Below, piece by piece: positions 33,452-44,559 of a stretch of 64,000 nt of DNA. The DNA comes from Globisporangium splendens (Eukaryota > Oomycota > Peronosporomycetes > Pythiales > Pythiaceae): NCBI GenBank assembly GCA_006386115.1, contig VFIW01000080.1, positions 62,001-126,000 of the forward strand. The letters run 5' to 3'. A program made the position numbers and the translations under genes. The notes below the pieces were generated by a model. It made no database searches. It was not told the DNA's origin and saw only the letters and a list, made by a program, of their open reading frames with translations. Numbering within the stretch: position 1 is the first letter of the stretch; every line of letters begins with the position of its first letter.

Positions 33452-34041
33452 CTTGGGCTTCTCTCTCTCTCTCTCTCTCTCTCTTGCGCTTCTTCAAGAC
33501 TGGCGGAGTGACTGAGTTTCCTCATGCGCACGTTCCAGGAACAGGTGAACCCACCAAGTATAAGGTGGCCCACATTATTGTGGTGGTATGCGTGATAGAA
33601 AGCTCTCTCTGTAGTCTGCGCTGTATACTTAATAGCCTTCAATAACGCACATTGCATTGCGAGTCAGCGATGACAGCATTTGCCATATGAATTAGAACAA
33701 GAACGCGCAGCTGTGCGCCTGTATGAAAGAGCGCTTCTGTTATAATGCATTAAAGAGTGTGGTGTTGATTACAAAGAGAGTTGTCATGGATGACATGGGA
33801 TTCCACGTGGCATGTTGGCCACGATGGAAATCGAACATGGGAGAGACTTTTATAACACATGCACTTGGCCACTGTGCATCATTATTCTCCATTTACACTT
33901 TTGTTTTTATACCTATATGCATGTATACACATCACCTGTTTCCGCACGCCTTCCCCAAGAAACCTAATGTCTCTCGCGCTCATGCCACCTCTCTCTATCA
34001 CAATTCCATAAACACTCTCAAACGAAGAGCTCCATAAAGCC
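33452..34041. other. Intergenic, includes (CT)n at 33459-33484
   Basis: The dinucleotide run begins seven bases from the UBX ATG (GA on the coding strand). No gene was seen in the rest. Confidence 0.5.
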
Positions 34042-35661
34042 CTACAGCTCGGGTTTCTCGGCGGCCGTCGCGTGGTCGTGCTTGTTGAGCACCGGCGTCT
34101 TGCGGTACGTGCCGAGGCGCTCGCCGCAGCGGCCGCAGAAGATGTTGTCGCAGGGCACGGGGAACTGGCACTCGGGGCAGTTGCGGTCGTGCTTCATCTC
34201 CTCGAAGCGCCGCGCCTCACGCTCCTCCTCGTCCGCGAGCTCCTTGAGCAGGTCGATGGCTTCGGTGAGCGGGATGCGGTCGTTCACCTCGATGGCGCAC
34301 AGCTTCGTCACGAGGTCCCACTGCTTGTCCGTGAAGAGGTCGTCGGGTCGCGGGTGGCCCTTGCCCTCTATGAGGTTGTCCAGGATCGTGTCGTCGTCTT
34401 CGAGACCCCACGGCACCTCACCCGTCATGGCCTCGATGATGCACATCCCGAACGCGTACACGTCGGACTCGAAGAGCGGATTCGCGGCCGAGCCCGAGCC
34501 CGTGAGGCACTCGAGCGCCTTCCAGCGAGTCGCGTCCGTCTGCGGTTTGGCCGAAAGCCCCACGGACTGCGACCGGATGAAGCTGAAGCCAAAGTCGCAG
34601 ATCTTGGCGAGCCCGTCGGCACCCACGAGCAGGTTGTTGCACTTGATGTCGCCGTGCACGACCTTGTTCTTGTGCAGGAACTCGAGCCCCAGGGACGCCT
34701 GGTAGAAGAGCCGCCACATGTGGCGCTTGTTGTCGGCGTCGCGAAAGTACGTCACAAAGTTGCCGTTCGTCGCGTCCTCGCACACAAAGAACACGGGCGT
34801 CGACACGTGGCACGCACCAAAGAGCTTGATGATGTGCGGGTGCTCGAGCTGCGACCAGATCTCCGTCTCCTTCAAGAACGTCTTCTGCGCCTGCGAACTC
34901 TCCATGAGCAGCCGCTTGATCACCACCTTGGAGCCGCGACCCCACGTGCCGCGATGCACCGTGCCGTACGAGCCCATGTCAAAGTACTCCTCGGGACAGT
35001 GCACGTCGTCGCGCGGGATGAACCACTTGGGAACCTTGGGCACCTTAGCCTTGGACGTGCGCACGACGGACATGAACGTCTGACGCATGAGGTCGACGTG
35101 CTCGGGAGCGTTGCTCTCACCCTTGACCTCGATCTCGTACTTGAGCTCCGTGAGCGCCTCCACAAGCGCACCGCCGCGGAGCTCGTCGATCACGAGGCGG
35201 TTGTTGTTGACGAGCTGCTGCATGAGCTCGCGCTGCATCTTCTGGTCGTGCTCCCACTGCTGGCGCCACGCCGACATCTCCTCGATGTGCACGAGGTTGA
35301 GCAGCTTGAACAAAAAGTCGATCTCGTTGTGGAACTCCTGGATCTCCTCGGCCACCTTGCGGCTCGACGCCAGCCGCGACAGCAGCTTCTTGCGCGAGTG
35401 CTTCTTGAGGAAGTTGAGGAAATTCGAGATCGCCTCGCCGTACTTGGGGAGCACCTGGTTGTGGCGCAGCATGCCCTCGTCCTGGATCTTCTGGAGCTCC
35501 TCCCACACAAACTGCAGTCGCTCCTGCACGCGGCGGCACATGACCTCGTTCTCCTTCATCTCGTAGCAGAGGCTGCCGAGCGTCTCGAGCGCCGCCACGA
35601 TCGTCGTGCCAAGACCGGGCACCACAAAGTCCACGACCACCTCGAGCACCACGGTCGCCAT
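34042..35661 (-). CDS. Helical bundle - TKL kinase - zinc ribbon protein (kinase A)
   Basis: 539 residues from ATG at 35661. Residues 1-165 are predicted helical: a hydrophobic first segment (MATVVLEVVVDFVVPGLG), then amphipathic helices with LCYEMKENEVMCRRVQERL and FLKKHSRKKLLSRLASSRK. The layout recalls MLKL/HeLo-type bundles. A conserved GGALVEALTELKYEIE element and the hinge VPKWFIPRDDVH lead to a TKL kinase with GSYGTV, Lys249 (VVIK), His336-Gly-Asp338 (HGDIKCNN) and Asp356 (CDFG). APE is replaced by ALE. Catalytic residues are present, so activity is plausible. The C-terminus has a zinc ribbon (CPEC...FCGRCGERL). The longer frame to 35778 is read through a CT microsatellite and is not preferred. 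Founder of the cluster reaching to 63.9 kb. Confidence 0.88.
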   Translation of the reverse strand: MATVVLEVVVDFVVPGLGTTIVAALETLGSLCYEMKENEVMCRRVQERLQFVWEELQKIQDEGMLRHNQVLPKYGEAISNFLNFLKKHSRKKLLSRLASSRKVAEEIQEFHNEIDFLFKLLNLVHIEEMSAWRQQWEHDQKMQRELMQQLVNNNRLVIDELRGGALVEALTELKYEIEVKGESNAPEHVDLMRQTFMSVVRTSKAKVPKVPKWFIPRDDVHCPEEYFDMGSYGTVHRGTWGRGSKVVIKRLLMESSQAQKTFLKETEIWSQLEHPHIIKLFGACHVSTPVFFVCEDATNGNFVTYFRDADNKRHMWRLFYQASLGLEFLHKNKVVHGDIKCNNLLVGADGLAKICDFGFSFIRSQSVGLSAKPQTDATRWKALECLTGSGSAANPLFESDVYAFGMCIIEAMTGEVPWGLEDDDTILDNLIEGKGHPRPDDLFTDKQWDLVTKLCAIEVNDRIPLTEAIDLLKELADEEEREARRFEEMKHDRNCPECQFPVPCDNIFCGRCGERLGTYRKTPVLNKHDHATAAEKPEL

Positions 35662-36597
35662 GTTGGAAGAAATGAGGGAGAGGGGGGGAAGCGCGTGAAA
35701 ACGAGAGTGACGGAGAGAGAGAGAGAGTGAGAGAGAGAGGAGAGGGACTGCTTCCAGAACAGCCACGCGGCGAGTCAATTGGGTTCACAGAGGCCAGTGC
35801 TCGCGCGTTTCCTTTCCCTTCCTTTCGCTTCCTCCCGCCATGATCCCACTCATCGATCGAAAAGACCTGGCAAACTTACAATGCCGGGTTCGATGGAACT
35901 GAATGAACTCAGTGATTTGATGGTCAAACTATTCTGATATACCTGTAGAAGTTGGTTGATGGTAGAAATTGATGTTGAGTTTGGATGGGAGAAGCACTGC
36001 AGCCACAGAGAACTGATTTACTCGAACCACACAAGAGCCAATTACAGCCAAGAATGTGTGGCTTGCGCTTGTTTCAGTACACTTTGAGAGGTACTGAGGG
36101 ATCTGGATTATGTTATATCAGTGCCCGCATAATCGTGCGAAGTTGGTGGCCGAAGCTGGATGGACTGCGTCTCAGGCAAACGCACAGCGCACAGATTGAC
36201 AGCAGAGCAAATATGTTGGCTTTCCAGACGGCAGTGTGCGCCATGTCACATCAGGGTCGTCGCCTTTGATGCTCAAATTGAGTAGACATGGCTGGTTTTT
36301 TCTGAAAGCACACGAATGAAATTTAACCAAAGTCCAACATCTCGCGCTCCTATTGTGTTTCCTTCCGAGCCATCGCCTTGAATCTATCGCTTGGATGCAT
36401 CGCTTTTTGGGTGGTTTTGCGAGGACACAATTGTGGACAGAGTTTCGAAGTACGGACACGATGTCTTTGCGACAAAAACAATAATGCACCACAGGCTTCT
36501 GACAATGATCTCTTGCTTCCATTGATTCCTTAACTGCGAACACTTAAGTGAAAGGCAAAATGAGGCGACTGGTACTTGCATTGATACCGTCAAGCTA
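35662..36597. other. Intergenic, with GA-rich tract at 35713-35746
   Basis: The tract (CT on the coding strand) lies about 50-85 nt upstream of the kinase A ATG. About 0.85 kb of the remainder has no recognisable gene. Confidence 0.5.
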
Positions 36598-38577
36598 CTA
36601 CTGACTAGCTTGAAATGCTTTCTCGAAAGAAACAAAAACAGTCGCTGGCTTCGGTTTGTTAAATCGGATGATCTCGATGTCGTTACCGCATTCAGAGCAA
36701 AATCGATTCTGAATGGGATTCAAATCGCCACATTGGTCGCACACGATACCTTTCGGCTCCTCAAACTCGTACTTGTTTCTTTCTCGTTGCAGCACAAGCT
36801 CAAGTTCCTTGATTTTGTTTGCTGCGACTTCCTCTCGTTGAAGAGCAGCTTCCAGTTTCTTTTTTGCGGCTTCTTCACGTTGAAATGAAGCCTCCGGTCC
36901 GTCTATTCTGTTTGCGATTTCTCGTTTGTGCGGGATCTCCAACTCTTCGACTTTGCTTTTCGCATCTTCTTCGCGATGCCGCAATGCCTCCATCTCTTTT
37001 TCTCGTTGTCGCAATTTTTCCAATGCTTCACATTTGTTTTTATCGCTCTTTTCTAGCCAAGTCTCCAGTTCTTTAACTCGAATCAATAACGCCTCCTTCG
37101 TATAATTCAGCTCGTTTTCGTGTTTTTCTTCTCCAGCCAGCTCTTTCAGCACCTCGATTGCGTTTTCCAGGCTCAAGCGTTCTTCCTTCTCAAACGCAGT
37201 CATTTGCTGAACAAGATTCCACTGCCTATCCGTAAAACCCTCTGCAGGTCGAGGATATCCATCGCCAGACGCCACCTGGTTGATGATCGACTCGTCATCT
37301 GCCACACCGTATGGTAGGTCACCAATCACAGCCTCGATGATACTCATCCCAAACGCATAAGTATCCGATGCAGTGCTTGGATTCGCTTCCACGCCTTGTC
37401 CCAACAAACATTCAGGAGCTATCCAGCGGACAGCACTCGGCTGTTCCTTGATACTCTTGCCGATACACAGCATCTTAATGTGGGCATACCCAAAATCACA
37501 CAATTTCGCCGTTCCGTTTGAACCAACCAGCATATTGTTGCACTTGATGTTTCCGTGAACAATTGTTGGAGTTCGCGTATGAAGATGCAAAAGTCCTTGA
37601 GCTGCTTGATGGAATAGTCTCCACATCTGACGCTTGTTCTCTTCGTTGTCCTTGAAAAAGTCAGCAAAATTGCCTCCTGATGCATACTCAGCGACGAAGA
37701 ACAGGGGCTTGCCGACATGGCACCCTCCGTGCATCTTGATGATGTGGGGATGGCACAAACCATACCAGACTTGAGTTTCGTTCAGAAACGATTTCTGTGC
37801 ATCTGGAGTGTCCAAGTAGAGGCTCTTGACGGCCACGTCGGTCTTATCTGCTCCCCACTTCGCTTTGTACACTTCTCCAAACGAACCACAGTCAATGATA
37901 TCACCAACTAGCTCCACATCGTCGCGTCGGATGTACCATCGTGGGACTTGAGGAGTTGGCTCACACCCCGCGCGCGCTTCGACACTCGCCAGCACTCTTG
38001 CCATCAGCTCCGTAACTTCTGGTTTATTAATCCTGCCGTCGATTTCAAACTTGAGCTCTATCAGCGCCTCCTCCAATGACCCTCCTACCAACTCAGTGGA
38101 TACTTGGTGGCTCGAAGTGAGTTGTTCAAGAAGAGAGAGCTGGTTGGCAATATCTTGCTCCAAATACCTCAACCAATCGGACATCTCAGGCACATGATCC
38201 AGTTTTGTCGCCCTGAACAACTCGCTGATATCTTCGTGGAGTGTGCGAACACGCTGCGTAATGATTCGATTCAACGCAATCCTCTGCAAGAGCTTCTTGG
38301 CTGAGTACTTCTTCAAAAACGCAATGACGTGACCCAGCGTGTTGGCGAATACAGGAACCTTTTTCGCTTGATGTAGCTCGCGCGGATGACTTCGCAGGAA
38401 CGCTAGCCTGGTATCAAGCCGCCGACAAAGAATCTCGCTTTCTCGCATTTCGCGGCACAAGTTGCTGATGATATCGAAGGCGTCCGAGACGTTGAGGTCC
38501 ATCATACTCGGCAAAAGAGTCTTGTCGAGGCTGTCTTGAAGCTCTTTGTCGGTCTTGTCGGTGAAGTCTTCCGCCAT
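36598..38577 (-). CDS. Helical bundle - pseudokinase (HGN) - coiled coil - zinc ribbon (kinase B)
   Basis: 659 residues from ATG 38577 (MAEDFTDKTDKEL). The helical bundle (about 20-175) has LCREMRESEILCRRLDTRL and FLKKYSAKKLLQRIALNR. Then GGSLEEALIELKFEID, hinge VPRWYIRRDDVE, and a kinase-like domain with GSFGEV, AVK and CDFGYA. The catalytic loop reads HGNIKCNN (His341-Gly-Asn343), so the catalytic Asp is Asn and the protein is probably a pseudokinase. Its kinase half differs from its close paralogues at 46018 and 62345 mainly around this loop. The tail is unlike theirs: about 130 residues of heptad coiled coil (LETWLEKSDKNKCEALEK onward), then zinc ribbon CDQCGD...FCSECGND. Head-to-head with the ankyrin dual-kinase gene, 284 bp from its furthest upstream ATG. 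Confidence 0.87.
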   Translation of the reverse strand: MAEDFTDKTDKELQDSLDKTLLPSMMDLNVSDAFDIISNLCREMRESEILCRRLDTRLAFLRSHPRELHQAKKVPVFANTLGHVIAFLKKYSAKKLLQRIALNRIITQRVRTLHEDISELFRATKLDHVPEMSDWLRYLEQDIANQLSLLEQLTSSHQVSTELVGGSLEEALIELKFEIDGRINKPEVTELMARVLASVEARAGCEPTPQVPRWYIRRDDVELVGDIIDCGSFGEVYKAKWGADKTDVAVKSLYLDTPDAQKSFLNETQVWYGLCHPHIIKMHGGCHVGKPLFFVAEYASGGNFADFFKDNEENKRQMWRLFHQAAQGLLHLHTRTPTIVHGNIKCNNMLVGSNGTAKLCDFGYAHIKMLCIGKSIKEQPSAVRWIAPECLLGQGVEANPSTASDTYAFGMSIIEAVIGDLPYGVADDESIINQVASGDGYPRPAEGFTDRQWNLVQQMTAFEKEERLSLENAIEVLKELAGEEKHENELNYTKEALLIRVKELETWLEKSDKNKCEALEKLRQREKEMEALRHREEDAKSKVEELEIPHKREIANRIDGPEASFQREEAAKKKLEAALQREEVAANKIKELELVLQRERNKYEFEEPKGIVCDQCGDLNPIQNRFCSECGNDIEIIRFNKPKPATVFVSFEKAFQASQ

Positions 38578-38861
38578 GGTGGATGATCGCTGCACTTGAG
38601 TTTCGATTGTTGTTGTCTTCTGGATGATGTCGTTCACCAGGATTGTGGCCAGGAAGGATGATGCTTCTAATTGAGATTTTTATGGAGACCAGCAGTTGAG
38701 TAAAACCAAAACTCAAGATAGTGTGAGATGGGGTGGGAGGAAAGGTGGAGGGAGATGCACTAAGTAGGCTCCTCGTACTTGAATCCTTGATCTCTTTGGA
38801 GGAGACTTTACCCCAACTCCCCAAGGATACAGTAACAATTCTGTATGGGCAAAAATAAGGT
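38578..38861. promoter_or_regulatory. Shared bidirectional promoter region of two kinase-family genes
   Basis: Only 284-398 bp separate the start of kinase B (minus) from the possible starts of the ankyrin dual-kinase gene (plus). No clear Inr/FPR match was picked out. Confidence 0.5.
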
Positions 38862-41800
38862 ATGGGTTGCCTTTCTCTCGGTTCAGTGCGACTCGCATGT
38901 CTCCCTCTCAATGCGAGGAAAACACGCTCCAATCGCAGCAGAGCAAATGATAATCGCGACCAGACCTCAGCTTCCATGAATCCTCCTTCCCACTTGACTA
39001 TTTCCACTATCCGCATGGCGCCACCAGGAATGGCAAGCAACAGCGCGCAAGACACCCAAGAAACCAACGAACACACGGATCAAGAAGTAGGTGCCTCGAC
39101 TCGACGATACACAAGTCTGTATCGAGCAGCCGAAGATGGAGACGTGCATGCCGCCAAGGCTCTTCTTGAGGAAAACGCTCTTCTTTTGGACCAGATACAC
39201 GACAATGGGAAGAGACCGATCCAGATTGCTGCTCACAATCGGCACGCAGAGATTGTCAGCCTGCTTCGCGAGAACGGTGCTTCCATTGACACAGTCGATC
39301 TGGACGGAAAAACTCAACTGATTTGTGAAGCAGAGAGCGGAAACCTCGAAGGAGTAGCGTTCCTGATTGACCATGGTGCGAATGTCGTGGCGAAGGATAC
39401 CGACTCCAGAACTGCTTTAATCACCGCGGCAGAAAATGGTCACCTCGACATTGTGAAGCTGCTTGTGAAAGAAGGAGCGTCTACCAATGAGCAAGACCGA
39501 CACTCCAGGACGCCTCTCTCAGTCGCCGCAAAGCGAGGTCACTTGCAGATCGTAGACCACTTGGTCAAGGATTGCAAAGCCGTAATCGACGAAAAACAAG
39601 CATATGGACGAACGCCTCTCATGCTCGCGATAAGCAACGGTCGTGTGGGTGTTGTGAAATACCTTCTCGAATGTGGCGCATCAATCTCGGAACAAGACAG
39701 AGCAGGTTGGACGCCGCTTCACATTGCTGTCGGTAATGGTCACATAGAGATTGTGGAATTGCTCATGGAACGTGGAGCTGCTGAGTATATCGATAAGCAA
39801 CGTGGCAACAGTGCAACATCTCTCTACCTTGCCGCAGAAAGAGGAGACATCGACATGGTCAAGCTTCTTATAAAGTGGGGTGCAGCAGTGGAGTGTGCGC
39901 AAAACCAAGGAAAAACACCGCTTCTTGTTGCAACGGAACGAGGTTTTGTGGAAATTGTGAAAGTACTCTTGGAGTCTGGCGCGTCTGTAAACACGGAGGA
40001 TGCAACTGGCTGCTCACCACTTCTTGCTGCATCGACGAACGGGAGCCTCGACATCGTCATTGAGCTGATTCAACATGAAGCCTTGGTTGACACGAGCGAC
40101 AATCAAGCGCGAACGCCATTGATAGCTGCTTCGAAGCTAGGAAGGCTTGACATTGTGAAGCACCTTCTCGATCACAAGGCGAACACTGAGGCCAAACAAA
40201 AATATGGTAGGACTCCGCTGATGCTTGCCCTCAACAGCTATCACGGAGGAGTTGCAAGACTTCTCCTAAGCCGCGGTGCCTCTGTGATGGAGAAGGATGA
40301 ACTCGGATGGACGCCTCTGCATGTAGCAGCTGGAAGTGGTGATAGGAGTGCCGTGGACAGCGTTCTGAACGAGGAACCATTGCTTGACGACGAGTGTCGC
40401 AAAGGCGTTACGCCACTCATGGTTGGAGTTCAGAAGGGATTCCCAGAAGTGGTGGCATCACTTCTAAATCGACGTGCAGAATGTTCGTGCAAAGATCCAG
40501 ATTACGATGCGCTGCTCATCTCTGCAGTCAGATTGGGTCGTTTCGACATGTTGCAGCCGTTAAAGGATCTCGGGGCATCAGTTCATGCTCGAGGAAGTGA
40601 TGGCGAGACACTTTTAGTGTTTGCAGCGCGCTGGGGCTACCGTAGCGAATTCCAGAGGTTATTCCGGTCTTGCTTAGAAGACATCAATCCTCCGGAGAAT
40701 GGCAAGTCACTCATTTCGAATACATTTGAGAAAATGAAGGCACTTTGCAAAGCTACAGCAGAATCAAGTGCAATGCTCAGTCGTGCCGTCGATCTCCTGA
40801 TGTACATCAATTCTCAATTGCAAGCATATATGAAGTCCAGTCTCGAAGACGAGTATGTCCCAACGTTCGCAGGTATCGTGTACAGAGTTTGCCGATTGAT
40901 TTTGAAATGCCAAGGCAGAAATACCATCGCTCGATTAATAGCGAGTTCAGCGAACAACCGGAGTGTACGAGATTTTTATGAGGAAATCGAGTATTTTGTG
41001 GGCAAGTTCAAAATCGATGGGGGTGGAATGGCTCTTGAAGACTGGCGAGCGCATTGGAAGAAGGACCAGAAGCTACAGCTGCAGATGTTCAAGGATGCGT
41101 TGACGGGTGGAATTGTGGCTGCAAAAGAGTTTCGAGATGAAGAAGACGGAGCAGATACGCTCACGCTCTTGCAACACGCATCATCGAGCACCATCCTTCA
41201 AAAACGTGAAGCCGTGGAGGTAATGCGAGAACTCTTGCAAACAACTGAGGTTTCGTCTTCTATCAAACCCCTAGTAACTCCGAAGTGGTTCATTTCTCGT
41301 AACGACGTTGAAATGGAAGCCTGGGGCACCATTGGAGAAAATGGTTCTATTGGCGCTGCTGCAAAATGGCTAAAAACCGACGTGTCAATCACGAGAAGCG
41401 ACTTTGAGCCTGAACAGTTTGAAGAGATTGCAACAGGATGGACAGCGCTGAGTCACCCGCACGTGCTGAGGCTGTTTGGTGCGTGCAGTGTCGGGGAGCC
41501 CTGCTTTTTTGTGACTGACTACTCAAAAAACGGTACTTTGCTGGGATATCTGAAGACTACACGAGATCGCAGCATCATTTTGCCAAAGCTTCACGAGGCT
41601 GCGCAAGGGTTACAGTATCTGCACGCAAGGGAGATTGTTCACGGCAAGCTGGTGAGCGATAGCATCCTGATTGGTGCTGATTTGAGCGCGAGAATTGGTG
41701 GGTTTGAAGAAAGCTTCCTCAATAGGAAAGCAACTTCGAGCGAGGTGGCGAATGGTGATATGATCTGGAAAGCACCTGAACTTCGTCGAGGCGACCGACC

Positions 41801-43837
41801 TTCCATCGAATCTGACGTGTATGCATTCGGTGTCTGCATTCTGAACACGCTAACTTGGGGACATCCTTGGCGAGAAAAGTATGGACTTTCGTTTGTTGCG
41901 TACTTGCTGCAACGAAGCATTTCGTCACCACCTGGGACGCTAGAGAAAACTCACTGGGTCTTGATCAAGCAGATGTGTGCTCCGATTCCTCAGCACAGAG
42001 TGTCGATGAGATACGTTGTAACGGCGCTCAAGGGATTCATCACGGCGGAAAATGAGTATGGACTCGAAGATGACGTCGACAAGGTACGATGACACGCATT
42101 TGCGATAAAACTGATCACAGCCCACATAATGCCACTATTTACTTCGTGGAATGTGTCTTGCAGGATATGTCCGAGTTCTCTTTTCGTCAGTTCACACAAA
42201 CAACAACTCGAAAGCAGCTCGATCATCTTGACTCAAAATGTAAGCTTCTGCAGTTCAACAGGGGAATGGCGGAGCACATATGCGAACGGCTGAAACTGGT
42301 GTACGACCGACTTATCAAAATGAGGAAAGTGGGAGATTTACTCGTTCGGGAATACGTCGCGCTCGTGGAACCTATCGAAGGATTCTTTGGGGATCATATG
42401 GCTATCCCGAGCGAAAATGACGATACCACACCGAATCCAAGGAAGAAGAAAGAATCACCAAGCGTTCGTCGCGAAAACTTTCGGAAAAAGCAAGAAAAAT
42501 TCATTCATGATGACAAGTTGCAGAGACAGCAATCAGCAAGTACGATCTGCGGCTACCACTGCAGACTAGATGATCTGCTCGATTTATTGAAGATTTCGAA
42601 AGAAGACCCAATCAGATTGTGGGAAGAGCGATACGCAGAAGCGCGACAGCGAGACAATCGGGAGGGGAAGCAGCGTGCCGAACAAGAAGCGAAGCGGCGT
42701 GATGAACAAGAAGCGAAGCGGTGTGCCAATGAAAGTCTGCAAGAAGACTCAACTCGACTCGTAATAGAAAAACCGTCTGCATCGCGTGCACTTGGGTGTG
42801 ACGGAAACACAGCTCATGCCAACGAATCTCAGAAGCAAGCCTCAAGTCAGGACCAATCGATAATGCAGTCCGTGCTGGAAACACCGAGCATCTTGTACAC
42901 CTCGATTCAGCCATTTTTCCAAGCCCCAACAAGGAAGCAGATCTCTGTATTATCGCCGGCTGCTGTGTGCAAAACCTCTCCGTGGTACTTGCCTCTGAGC
43001 GAGGTAGATTACAAAGAAACGGATTGCATCGGCAGAGGTGCATTTGGAGTAGTGTATCGTGGTGTTTGGCGAAAGACACGTGTGGTTGTGAAGTTATTCC
43101 CAATCGACGGCAGTTCTGCACGCAACGGTATCCAGACCAGCAAAGATGAGTTTGAACGTGAGCTCAACATCTGGCATCAGCTGAATCACCCGCATGTGGT
43201 CAAGCTTTTTGGTGCTTGCCACGTCGAGAGACGGTATTTCGTATGCGAGGACGCGTCGAATGGGCAATTGTGTGCCTTTCTTCGGCGTCAAAAGAGCAGC
43301 ATCAAGACGAAGTGGGAGAAGTTACTCGAAGTCGCTCTCGGGGTCAACTATCTGCACGAATGTGGGGTCATCCATAACGACATCAAAGGGGACAATATCT
43401 TGGTTGGTGCAGATGGCAAGGCCAAGCTCGCAGATTTCGGAATGAGTTCACTACCCCCCAACTACGAATTCACGATGGAGAACCCCACAAAAATAGGCGC
43501 TGTGCACTGGAAGGCACCAGAGTACCTTACGACCGGCAAGCCTTCTTTTGCTTCGGATATCTACTCACTGGCGATGTGTATCTTGGAAGTCATCACGGGT
43601 GTCTACCCATGGGGAGGAAATATGGAGGGTGCCGTGGTTCGCCGCCATTTAAAAAAGGGGAATATACCCAAGAAACCCGAAGAGATGAACGACAACCAAT
43701 GGAGTCTTATTCTGCTGATGACCAATTTTGACGCGTCAAGACGTGTCAGTATCCCGTTCGTGATCGATCGCATCGAAGAAATCGTTGTTGACGTCGCTGA
43801 CGATCCTGATCGTCCTAGCCAGTTTCAACTGCTTTGA
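38862..43837 (+). CDS. Ankyrin repeats - helical bundle - pseudokinase - kinase fusion
   Basis: Two long frames, 38862-42092 and 42089-43837, would overlap by ATGA, but they join perfectly through a GT-AG intron at 42084-42163 (80 bp, AAG|GTACGA...TTGCAG|GAT, phase 0). Joined product is about 1631 residues. Residues 83-613 contain 16 ankyrin repeats (for example AGWTPLHIAVGNGHIEIVEL). Residues 615-755 are helical, then hinge TPKWFISRNDVE. The first kinase domain (about 810-1070) lacks all key residues: Thr844 at the VAIK Lys, HGK at 927-929, Gly946-Gly-Phe-Glu for DFG. The second domain has GRGAFGVVYRG, Lys1384, HNDIKGDN (Asp1480) and DFG (Asp1498) and looks active. Start uncertain: ATGs at 38862, 38976, 39015 and 39030. 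No zinc ribbon. Function unknown; a sensor-relay design is inferred. Confidence 0.8.
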
Positions 43838-44559
43838 TTTTCCACATTCAGTATAAACTTTACCGTTACCCTTGCTATCAGAGTGTGAGAGGTCTGTGAT
43901 TTGTAACACGGAAACCAATGCAATGGCAGAAAAGTACTTGACTGTTGGCATCAATGCGGAGTTCTCTCTCGGGAGGTTTTTTTTGCTAACGGTGCCGATC
44001 ATAACGTCAAGGACCCGTGAAAGATGTAAAGGGACCGATTTAGTTCTTTGTTTCCTGATACGCTGTTGTGTTGGAGAATCAAAGCAACTCGAGGCATGAG
44101 CTTTCAGCACGACACCACAGTATTTTGCTGGAACCACATGCATTCATGTTTTTTACCTCTTCAGCAAGATAAACAGCCTGGCATATATGACACCAGAGGC
44201 GTCTTTGCACCTCTAATGGCACTCTCTAATGCCTGGTTAATTTGTCACTCTTGATGCGGCTGCTACCAAAGACAAACTAGTTGCCTTTTTCGGCGCGTGC
44301 TGCGTATAATTTTCAGCGTGCATCATGCTGAAAGATTAGTCGACAATGTTCGGGGCTCGTTTGCTAAATATCTCTCTGCAACAATCAATGATGGCAGTAT
44401 TGAGCAGAGCTCTTCAAATTTGCCTTTTATGCCCTTTATTTTCTGGTTTTCATTTTATCGGCTGTAGACGCATTGACGAGACATATTGACAACTGCGAGA
44501 GAGAACGAAAATCGAGTTTGGTGGCTGAACTCGTCAAAATAGCGTCGCAGCTCATTTCC
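43838..44559. other. No gene recognised
   Basis: Downstream flank of the fusion gene, only short frames. Confidence 0.5.

Noticed and set aside
38862..38885. N-myristoylation signal MGCLSLGS at the fusion gene start
   Set aside because: The favoured Ser/Thr at position 6 is Leu, and it is unclear whether translation starts here or at 38976.
42089..43837. Second kinase as a separate gene starting at ATG 42089
   Set aside because: A 4-base overlap with the upstream coding region would be very unusual in a eukaryote, and the first 25 codons are exactly an in-phase GT-AG intron.
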